Assembly: GCA_039809345.1 (NCBI GenBank)
Contig: JBDHUW010000005.1
Span: 45,803 to 109,802, forward strand
Length of the DNA stretch: 64,000 bases
Reading direction: 5' to 3'
From: JBDHUW01 sp039809345
GTDB lineage: Bacteria > Patescibacteriota > Gracilibacteria > Absconditabacterales > Absconditicoccaceae
Position 1 is the stretch's first letter. Every line of letters begins with the position of its first letter. The notes under the pieces are model-generated. The model did no database searches. It saw only the letters and a program-made list of their open reading frames with translations, and was not told where the DNA came from. The translations under genes were made by a program, and so were the position numbers. Positions 54,513 through 64,000 of the stretch are shown piece by piece.

Positions 54513-57500
54513 ATGTCAAATACGTCTCCTGAAATTTTACAGATGAAGTCAGAGTTGGCAGATACATATCTGAAAGAATTTTCTGCAAAAAAAGAATTAA
54601 ATATTTTACAAAAAACAGCAATCTCATTTTTTGAAAAGAAAATGAAAGAATTGCTTTTGAGAGATACTCAGTTGACTGATGATATTGGCGATTATAATCT
54701 GACATGGTTGCAACAAAAGATTGCTGCTATGTCTCCAAAAACTACTGAGTTTGTCATCGCTTTTTTGAAAGAAAAACAAAAACAGCTTTTGATAGCACAA
54801 ACCAAAGAAGATTTAGATAATCTCAAAAAATGAATCGTACCTACGCCGAAACCCAAGGATACTGATCCCGTTCCGCAATCGTGATGAGAGGAGGTTGATT
54901 GATCTGATGCAGGGGAAACTGAAAAAAAGGAGCCCCCAAAAGCTTCTTATGATAATGACCCAGATAATATGCATCTATGACAAGGTCGTGATGCCTATAA
55001 AGATATTGCTATGATGGCATGATGAGCGTGAGCAGAATACATAGTACGGCCTATGATGAGGAGAGCTGGTATTTTTGATAAAGCAAAGGCTGAAAAGTTG
55101 TGAGCAACATTGTCTGGAGATGAAGTGAAAAGGTGAATGACAGATGTGAAGAAGATGTTGGAAGCTAGAGCACGTAGTCCAAAACTATTGCCAGTACAAC
55201 AACAAAATATTGAAAAAATGATAGCTACATTTGATGATGCGATAGCGAGTTCAGATGCTGTCAAGGAGTTGCAAGCATGGAAAACACTTGCGCAAAAATG
55301 AGTTATAAACAATGATTTTCTTCTTGGCATGAAGCCACAGCAGGTTGAAGAGCTGAGTAGTGTGATGTTGCAAATCAAAAACGACAAGGCGTTGATGCAA
55401 TCTCTTTCAGCAACTACAGATCCAACATTGATTTCTGATATATTACAGAAGAAGTGAGTAACTGTGCATCCAGATGTGTTGACTATGCTTGCACATACTG
55501 ATGATGCAGAAGCAGTAGTCAATGTTTTGAGTAAAGGAAATGAACTGATGAAGCTTAGTAAAGCGCTTCAAAGTATTCCAATTCTTGATTTTGTGTGTAT
55601 GGGTATAGAGATAAACTCATACATGGATGAAAAAGAGGAGATTGAAAAAATGAGAAATCAAGAAAGAGCAGAAAATGCTCTCTCAAAAGCGAGAACGCAT
55701 CTCTGAATTGATAGTTTGTTCATTTGAGTACCAGCTCTTTGGGCCACATCAAGTGCTGTATACTCGATGTGCACTGGATTGGCATGTGCATGACCTTGAT
55801 GATGGGTGTTGATTTGATGTATATGAGCAGCAGAAGTAGGTAAGTATGCAATGGATAAATGATATTATGAAGTGAGAGATTATTACAAACAAGACAAATA
55901 TGATTTTGCAGCTCAGTATAGAGCAGAGATTAAACAAGCCATATGAGCTTCTATAGCATGATCTTCGTGAGATAATTTTGAACTCTCACTCAATGAAAGA
56001 ATGTGTGAGATGATGAAGTGAGTAGATGATACAAGGAAGATGCAAACACTTGATGATGCATTGTGGGCTATGATATATTTGGAAGAAAAGGACTCATATC
56101 CTTTGATTGCAAATGATATGTTTATACAATCACAAGAGAAGAAATACGATGAGCTGTCGCCTGAAGCTAAAGTCTTTTTTGATTCAGTGAAAAAGTCTCT
56201 TGCAGAACAGAAATCAGAGTTGGAGAAGGAGAAAGCACTTCTCAATCAACATGTTGCTCAAAGAATGGAATATATCAAAGAGTATCTGCTTTGAGGAAGT
56301 AAATTTGCTGATACCAAAAATGCACTGACTGGTGGGACATGAATTGCTCATATCGAAAATATCATAGCTGAAAGTAGATTGTATGCATCTATGAAAAACA
56401 ATACTGCATTTTCATGAACAGATATTGTAGAGTACAAAGAGCGAATGAAAAATGGGCTGATAGAAAAAAATAAGGAGTTGGTAAACAAGCTTGATGCTTT
56501 ACAGAAGAATCCAGAGCAATACAAGGAGTTTATCAGACAAGTACAGTTGTTCAAAATGGCATGATTGTTGGAGCAATCAGAATATGCTCATATGTCTGAA
56601 ATGATCGATATTATCAATCAGTATGAATCAAATAGGCTACTGTATGCACCAATAGAAAAGCAGTCTCTTTCATCAACGATGGATGCAAATTATGTACAAA
56701 TTCAGAAAACACTGCAAACCTTGTATGAGTGAGGAGAAATTGCACCATCAATATCCAAATTTACTCAGGCTCAAGTAGAAGAAGAGCTGAGTGCACCAAT
56801 AGAAAACAGTCCTCGTTTCAATGAGGTACAGGAGTATAGTGATAGTGTTTTTCAGAACGTGATGTATCGTATTGCAAAAGAATTTCACGGGTATGAAGGA
56901 GAAAATGAAATCACGCAACTTCAGTCTCGATTCAAAGAAGAGAAGTGAAACGCTACATGATTTTATTATGATCCTGAAAGTGGGAAACGGTTTGTCAACA
57001 ATGATAATGCAAAAGATAGAGCAATCGATATCTTGCTTTTCAACTCACTTTCTGCAGAAGAAATATATGAAGAGTTGTTCAAAGAGACTCCATATCGATC
57101 AATTGTGGGGACATTGCTTACTCCATGAATGCGGTGGCTGGTACCGGTATATCTCAATCCAGCCGATAAAGATGTGTTGGATACTCCTACAGAGACCAAT
57201 GATAAAGCATTCAACAAAGAAATACTCACTAAGATCCTAGGCATCATTAAAACAGAAAAAGTGAATCAATCGGTGGAGAACAAAAAGCAGGTTGATGATA
57301 AGATACGCGCATATATTCAAGAGAATACTACTCCTGGAGAGTATATTGAACTGCCATATTATTTGATTCATGACGCAGCACGTGCTTGACTTGGGCAGTT
57401 GCAGTATTGGTATTTTTCATATAACCCTGAGCAAAAAAAGATTGTTGCATATACGAGAGAACAATATATAAGTAAGGCACTACATCTCACTTGAGTGGAG

Positions 57501-57986
57501 AAAAAGCTAGCATGAGTATCATGAGAACTAGATGCAAAAAAAGTGGAGATGATTGCGAAGATACAATGACTTCAAAAGAAGATGAAAGACACAGCAACGA
57601 AAATACAGTGGTGATGAAGAGGAGATGTCCTGTATGATCCAGTGGGAGAGTCTATACATTCACGATGAAAAAATATCAAGTGTACCTTGACTCCAGATTG
57701 ACTTTGGAAGGTGGGAGATGATTCTACAGTATATACTACGCCAGAGCAAGCTGCATTTGCTGCTAATATATACAACCGAGTGAGTTGACACTACAAGATA
57801 CAAAACAAAGATGCTACATTTGAATACAATGAGATATATTGAATAGTAAATACCAATGATCGTAGTTGGAAAAGAGCTCGATTGCCCGTGACAGTAGTGT
57901 CCAATAGTTCTATTCATCAAAATATAACGCAGTGGAAAGATGACCAAGTCATAAAAAATGTACTCATACAACTCAATAAAATATAA
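54513..57986 (+). CDS. Giant helical protein C of the cluster (1157 aa)
   Basis: Helical and charged throughout, with a Pro/Glu/Asp linker near residue 110 (PTPKPKDTDPVPQSGG), one Gly/Ala/Cys-rich hydrophobic hairpin near 415-450 (SLFIGVPALWATSSAVYS, then GGWVLIGCIGAAEVG), and a C-terminal domain that looks globular (YYDPESGKRFVNNDNAKD, IQWGGRGDVLYDPVGE). Starts 6 bp after gene B and ends 27 bp before gene D. Shares with A, B and E the plan of long helices interrupted by a Gly-rich hydrophobic hairpin. No family recognised. Confidence 0.85.
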
Positions 57987-58013
57987 TTCTATTTAGCAAT
58001 CTATATCAATACA

Positions 58014-59219
58014 ATGGCAGATGGAGAAAAAAAAGAGGGGATAGATAATCCACCAGCAGCTACGGAAGAGACTGAGAAGGAAGCTGTAATTGAAAATACA
58101 GATGCAGCCTTGATGTGAATAAACTTGGATGTAATCAAAAAAGATATCGCAGCTAAGCTTCCACCGGATGCTGTGAAAATTGTCATGAAAAGAATTGAAA
58201 AGATAGTCAAACCAGGGTTTGCGTTGCAAGCGAAATGATTTTTTACGATGATTACATGACTTTTTTGAGATAAGACAGGGACGGCAACCAATTCATTGTT
58301 GCAGAAGGAGTGAGGTTTGAATTCTGTGATGGATTCTATGGTAGATATGGGCGCACAGATATGAAAAATACAGAGTAAATTGCATGATACCATACTGGCA
58401 ACTATGTGATGAGAGGTGGGTACTAAATTTTCAGAGGAACTTGCTAAGCTAGAAGAAAGTGCATTGAATGCAAAAAAGACAGCAAAATCTCCATGAGAAT
58501 ACAGAGATATCGTCAAACCTCTGCTATTGCAATTTGGTGCAAGTATAGGTGCAATGAATATGTGAAAGAAGTCTGCAGATGAAACTCCTCCAGCGAAATC
58601 TGATCCTTGAAAAGAAAAAGACCCGATTGCGACACCAGACAAGCATGAATGATTTTCGGAGCAGTCTCATTATAGTGCAGAAGAGCAGGAATATGTAAAC
58701 AATGTAATCGATGAAGCAAAACAATTTGAGTGAGTATGATATAAGTATGGTGGAGTTGGGAAGTCAGGTATAGATTGTTCAGGATTGTGGTCTACTGCTC
58801 TCAAAAAAGAGTTTAAGTGAGTGTGATCTGAAAACTTTCCACGTTTGACTGCTGCATTATTTGATAGGAAAGCGGAAGACATCAAGACAGAGGAGGTAGA
58901 AAGAGGAGACTGGATGTTTCGGGAGGACCCAAACTGAGTGAAAAGATGATGAAAAAACGAAAATGGCGAAAAAATATATCATATAGAAATGACGCTGTGA
59001 AAAGTATATGAAAGGGATGGCGCGAAGTATGTGATGACATACTGATCTTCCTCTGATGCCTGATATATACTCAAAGATTGAGTGAAGCAAAATATATCAA
59101 ATGGGGTATGATATAGAGAAAGAAAAATCGATGCTAATAAACATTTTTCAAAACCTCCCTATTATGAAAAGCTTGTAGTAATCGCGAACCAAACTCCTCC
59201 ACTTACAGCTACTGCATAG
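58014..59219 (+). CDS. NlpC/P60-type cysteine peptidase-domain protein (401 aa)
   Basis: The N-terminal 220 residues are a helical, low-complexity region like its neighbours. The C-terminal part is an NlpC/P60 domain: VGYKYGGVGKSGIDCSGLWS (catalytic Cys in D-C-S-G-L), VERGDWMF, then KIYHIEMTLGKVY (catalytic His in Y-H-I). NlpC/P60 enzymes cut peptidoglycan stem peptides. It is the only enzyme domain in the five-gene cluster and suggests that the system works on cell walls, its own or a neighbour's. No signal peptide visible. Confidence 0.88.
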
Positions 59220-59339
59220 CACGTAAATCAAAAAATGTCAATTATATAATATGAGAAAATGAGTCGTCTGGCTCATTTTTTTTGGTGCAGAGAAAGAGTG
59301 ATATATACTATATATAATTTATTATTTCCCATACATGAG

Positions 59340-62300
59340 ATGGCGCCAAATGCATTACAACCTCTTGATCCAAGAGAGCTACAGCAGTTTAATGAGACGC
59401 TAAAGAACATTAGCAAAATCACTAAAAAGGTTGTTGATCCTACTGCCAATAGTCTACTTGCACTTTTTGAAAGCGATGTTTTCGCTGAAAAGAATAAGGA
59501 GACTGTTGAAGGCTTATCCACTATGATTGAGCATATGGAAAGGTTGAAGAAGTCATATGGGGCAAAAAAGGCACCTAAATATTTTGACACTATTGATCAA
59601 GACATATCACTTGCTACAGAAAGATTGAAAAATCTAGAGCAGATCTTGTGAGCATGAAAAAGCGAAGCTGTGTTGGATGGTGCATGAAAGGTGTCTATCG
59701 ACTCACTCTTTGTAGAAACTACAAGCACACTCAAAAGAGGAGCAGTAGAGGTGAAGCCAGATGGGGCTACGCTCTGAACTACGCCAGTAGTAATTTCTTG
59801 AGCAACTGAAGCGGGATGAATTACAACATATGCGTGTAAAGCTGGAGATAGTGAATTTACGATAAAATATGAATGAGATCAAATCATCATTGATCCAAAA
59901 GAAATTCTTTTGCGTGGTGCATTGAATATCAGTATGGTGGGTGTGTATGGGACAGAAAAGAATGGCAAGATAGTTTCTCGTGTATGAGCGAGAAGAGAAG
60001 TGACATTCAAACTTGATGACGCATTCAGGCAGGCATATGAGAAGGCAGAATTTGATTCTAAGAAAGTAATTATAAAAAAATACGACGATTGATTGAACAA
60101 TGCTTCTAGCAAAGCATGTATTTCTCTTTATGAACAAGATAGTGAACATCTATGAAATGCGTTCGATGCAGTGTTTTCAAATCATCCGGATATGAAAGAC
60201 TATCGGGCCAATCTCACTCAAGAACAAAAAAGATTATTTATTGAAAAACTTCTTCGTGAAAAACAACCAGCTTACAGCCATGCTACACTCTATGGACAAG
60301 CGACTATGCAAGATCAATGGTACAAAGCTATGGTCAATACATTGACTGAAAAATGACTTTCTGGTGACAACCAAATATGAAAATATGTGATTGATCTCTA
60401 CAAAGACAAAGATGGACAAAAAGCTATAGCTGCTAAAATGTGAGAGGGGCTAGAATCAAATGTTTCTGCTGGTGTTGATTCATCAGTAGTGGCTGATCTC
60501 AAAAAGTTTTATGTGGATTATGCGAATGAAAATGTAGATGAATTTGATATCTGGTACAATAAACTTGAACATGATCAGACTGCTGATTTTGTCAATCTGG
60601 AAGCTATCTTCAAAAATAAATGATTTGAAGCAATGCAACATGCATTCTTCAATACTATGGAAACAGATCAATATGTACAACAAGAACTTAGAAATGGTAA
60701 TCAAGTATGGAATGATTTGTCAAAATCAGATCAAGAGCGCTTCTATGCTCAAATGGTCTTTCAAAATGATTGTCCGAATGAGTTTGTAAAATGGCAAAAG
60801 ATAGCATATATCCCACAACTACATTATGGTAATGTATTGAAGACTCGTGAATTCTTTTCGTTGTACAAAGATGAGATTAAAAAGATTTATACAGAGCAAT
60901 GATCAAACTCATGGTGAGCTATCAAAGCATTGTTGATTTCAAAAATAGACTCAGATGCTATCAAAGATATGATGCAAAAAAGTATCAAATCTACATTACA
61001 AGATCATGCTTCAAACAATATCAATGGTGCACAAACCAATCTCTTGAATGAACTCAATAAGATGACGTCGTGAGATGTGTCATATGTCCAACAACCGCTT
61101 CCAGGTGATGCTGTAGCAACGTGAGCAGATGTTGCGATTCCTGATGCAAATACAAATGACAATGAAGAGTGATTCCAATTCAGACAAGAAAATGGAGAGA
61201 TTCGCGCTACGATCTCAAATGTAGAGCGTGTATACAGAGAAAAAGCAGAACATGAAGCAGAAGAACTATTGAGAAAACAATATGAGGCGCTGTGAGATTT
61301 TGGATTCAATGTAGATACGGTAAAAACTGCTCCAAAGAGATTATGGATGTATTTATTCAGATGACATAGAAGAGATAAAGCAGTCAAAAGAGTTATGGAA
61401 ACATACAAGAGACAGTGAGCTGATCTATTGAATGAAGAAGTGACAAGTACTGCTGATCGTCATGAGAAAGAAAATATATATTTGCGTACAGCTAATGGGA
61501 ACAATGATGTAGATCCTGTAATCGTAGGTATTGAGGATCAAGCAGTGACGGATTTGTGTAAGCAATATATGACACCTACTGCCACAGGTGGCAACTCTAT
61601 GAAAGATGCACAATTTGAGCAAAGATTTAATGTATTAGTAAAAGCAAATCCCAGATTGAATGCAGCTATTGAGACAAATAATATGAACCATATAGCTTCT
61701 AACTTATTGTTGAAATTGAGAAATCAGAGAGAGTATAGAATCATGATTAATGGCATTTCAAAACAATTAGAGTCCCTGATCGCAGGAACTCAAACAAATG
61801 CAGCGTATGAATCGGCTGTTCGTGCTATCATAGAAAATTACGTAAACAAATCACATCAAGCTATGTGACCAAATATTCAGAAACTCATGCAAGCACCGCT
61901 GAATAAAGAAAAATATGCAAAATTTATTCAACATGAAAAAGCAATACTCTTTGGTGAGATGCAAAACATGAAGATTAAGCTTGATGTATTGGATAAAGGG
62001 AAATGAGCACACGAGATAGAAAATTCTGATAGAATGGGAAACCCTTTTGCTAGAGTGGGTATGTTTTTTGATAAATATCCAGTGTGGGCAATAGGTACTT
62101 GAGTAGCTGCTACTGTAGGTGCTACACTTTTAGCATGACCTGTATGAGCATTTGTAGTATGATGAACTAAGGCTGCCATCTTCCTCTGATCGAGAAAGGC
62201 AGCACATATGACAAAGGAGCAAATGTGACAAGAGAAGCGCTTTACGAGAGATATAGAATGACAGCAAGCTAGACTCGCATCTCTTAGAAACACAATGAAT

Positions 62301-64000
62301 CATGCTAAATGACGATTTACAAGATATAAAGCAAGACGCCAAGTAAAGCTCTATATGGATACTACTCAGCATGAAGACTTAGTAAATATCAAGACAGTAA
62401 TTTCTACATTACAAAATTCTATGTTGACAAATGATGTTATGCTTCAAACACAATTGGGAGATGCACTGGCAAGAGTGGACTACTACAAAGAATCATGACA
62501 CAACTTCCTGTGAAATACAAACGAGCGTGATTTGGAGCGCGATATGAATGCATTGCAGTCACTCATAGTTTCCCATGTGCAACAGTACCATGGTTGAGAT
62601 ATGGATGCAATTAGACAGACTCCAGAATATACTACAAAGAGAAATGATTTGGATGCATTGTATTCAAACAAGACTGCAACGTTCAAGAAACAAAGATCTC
62701 GATTAACTTTCAAATATGCAGCTGCAGGAGCAGGTATGTCAGCGATTATAGCATGATTACATCATCGAATGTCGGATGGCATCGAAAATGCTACAGGTAC
62801 ATGAGGTGGAGATTGATCATCAATTACTACTCATACATTGCATAGTAATATCAAGAACTGATTTAGTATGTCAGATGCAGAGGTGCAAAAGTTGCAAACC
62901 TATTTTGCTACAGACCCATCTGCTCAAGCACAAACTCCAAATCCAAAAGCATTTTGGACTGCACTTCATGAAGTCAAAGTCACTGAATGATGAATGTCGG
63001 AGTCAGATTTCGCATGACTAAAAAATAAATTTATGGAAAATCTTGCTCGATGAATGCAGGAAAATGGATGATTTGAAATATTTGATAATGCAAAGAATAT
63101 TGCGCTTTCTGCAAATGCAGATTATAATAAGGCGCTTGATTTTATGGTGCGTCATGGATTGTGTGAGAGAAGTGATGGCCCTGCCATTTTGCAACACCTC
63201 AATGAAATTAAAACATGAGCCCTTACAACAGGGAACATCCAGAATATCGATCCTTCGATGAGGGCAAAGATGGCGGAATACTGTTATATGTTTTTAGCAA
63301 AAGATGTGCCATGAGAAATTCAGTCTACATTGTGGAGTGCTTGTCATTATGATACAATTACTTCTACTGAAGCTGCGCTGACGGGGTGAAAAACATTTAT
63401 GGACTACTTGACTCACTACGGTATGAATCTTGCAACAACTACTACGCCATTTGCAAATACATTCTTGATGAATGTAAAAGCAAAGAACGGCATGAGAAGG
63501 AACAATAATTGAGTATGACCAAGAGGTGCTTCGAATAGACCACGACCATACAATGTTGTTGTAAATCCAAGAGGACCGATTCAGAATGCACCAGATTGGT
63601 ATATTGCAGATCCTAGTTTAAATCAAAGCATATGAACAACGACCAACACAGGCGCTACTACATCAACAACCCCTACACCGACAAATTGAACAACGCCTAC
63701 ACCGCAACTACAACTGGCGCCCGCGCCTGCATCAAGAATAATCTATCCAAGAAATCCTAATCATATACCTCCTACTTGACCAGATAATAACACCGCTCCT
63801 ACGCCAAGGATAACGAGAACACAATCAGCACCGACGCCAGCACCGACGCCAGCACCGACACCAGCACCGACGCCAGCACCAGCACCAGCACCGACGCCAG
63901 CACCGACACCAGCACCGACACCAGCACCGACACCAGCACCAGCACCAGCGCCAACGCCAGCACCAACAACGGCACCAGCACAAGCACCACAGCAAGCACC
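59340..64000 (+). CDS. Giant helical protein E of the cluster, C-terminus off the window (>1553 aa)
   Basis: Open frame from ATG at 59340 to the window end with many UGA glycines. Helical N-terminal 90 residues, a beta-rich patch (VVISGATEAGGITTYA then IIDPKEILLRGALNIS) that may be a surface domain, long helices, a Gly-zipper hydrophobic hairpin near residues 915-955 (WAIGTGVAATVGATLLAGPV then AFVVGGTKAAIFLG), a second around residue 1130, and a Pro-rich C-terminal tail that becomes a Pro-Ala-Thr repeat. A 120-bp gap separates it from gene D. Upstream in-frame codons exist, but ATG 59340 is preferred. No family recognised. Confidence 0.85.
63829..64000 (+). repeat. Low-complexity Pro-Ala-Pro-Thr coding repeat
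   Basis: Tandem GCA-CCG-ACG-CCA-type codons giving P-A-P-T repeats, running to the window edge. The DNA repeat is strongly biased to C and A on this strand, unlike the rest of the window. Such Pro-rich stalks often cross the cell wall and vary in length by slippage. Confidence 0.85.

Noticed and set aside
63799..63999. Minus-strand Val/Leu-rich ORF at the window end
   Set aside because: Antisense of the Pro-Ala-Thr repeat of protein E; the repetitive hydrophobic translation is a by-product.
63829..64000. Tandem repeat considered as a CRISPR array
   Set aside because: No unique spacers; units are 6-12 bp and in frame with protein E. No CRISPR array was seen anywhere in the window.

Overview
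The window is bacterial DNA that does not use the standard genetic code. In-frame UGA is glycine throughout: it fills the Gly of the uS15 motif (D-G-S-P-E), of P-loops, of Nudix LPGG and of FtsW, so almost every real gene looks shattered under the standard code. UGA=Gly (NCBI table 25) is the hallmark of the candidate phyla Absconditabacteria (SR1) and Gracilibacteria (BD1-5). The sequence also shows that CGA, and probably CGG, is read as tryptophan. CGA sits at the family Trp in a BRO-N protein (six codons), a Nudix hydrolase, a Na/Pi symporter, a DsbB, a SpeD-like protein and a type IIG enzyme. In one repeat protein TGG and CGA alternate at the same repeat position. A tRNA with anticodon UCG and a Trp-type acceptor end lies at 35103-35174. 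From memory, CGA/CGG to Trp was predicted computationally for Absconditabacterales (Shulgina and Eddy 2021), which would place this organism there. All products below are read with UGA=Gly; gene ends are TAA or TAG.

Layout. 1-9.4 kb: small unknown genes, tRNA-Arg(CCU), rpsO and rpsA, a CorA transporter, DsbB, a WecB/TagA glycosyltransferase, a NAGPA-like enzyme, gmk, a MoxR ATPase, and a membrane protein plus RluD-type pseudouridine synthase on the minus strand. 9.5-23 kb: TPR proteins, secD, a 1190-residue membrane protein, RicT-like PSP1 protein, nrdR, a minus-strand run (RsuA-type synthase, FtsQ-like protein, divergent PAP2 protein), then nfo and ruvC. 23-29 kb: accessory region with a foreign-looking lipoprotein gene, a single-chain type IIG restriction-modification enzyme, a DUF3800 remnant, a PemK/MazF-like toxin, a possible small RNA and a BRO-N protein. 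29-45 kb: tRNA-Arg(GCG), a CBS protein, pheS, a Cys-rich seven-repeat surface protein, ftsW, tRNA(UCG), a SpeD-like protein, a truncated foreign gene, DUF805 and DUF2207-like proteins, a Nudix/NrtR-like protein, a Na/Pi symporter, a fused TyrA-PheA enzyme and a DEAD-box helicase with an Arg/Gly-rich tail. 45-48 kb: two highly structured non-coding stretches around a small ORF, mnmA, and an adenylate kinase gene written in the standard code. 48-64 kb: five consecutive same-strand genes for very large, mostly helical unknown proteins, one carrying an NlpC/P60 hydrolase domain; the last runs off the window in a Pro/Ala/Thr repeat.

Three genes stand out as foreign: the lipoprotein (23068-24072), a 5'-truncated membrane protein (35680-36129) and adk (47199-47771). 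They contain no in-frame UGA, are somewhat richer in GC and carry their own terminators. The adk gene ends on UGA just ahead of a terminator and encodes the invariant Arg of GFPRT with CGG, so the host code would mistranslate it. The window therefore records incoming DNA from standard-code organisms meeting a doubly recoded genome.
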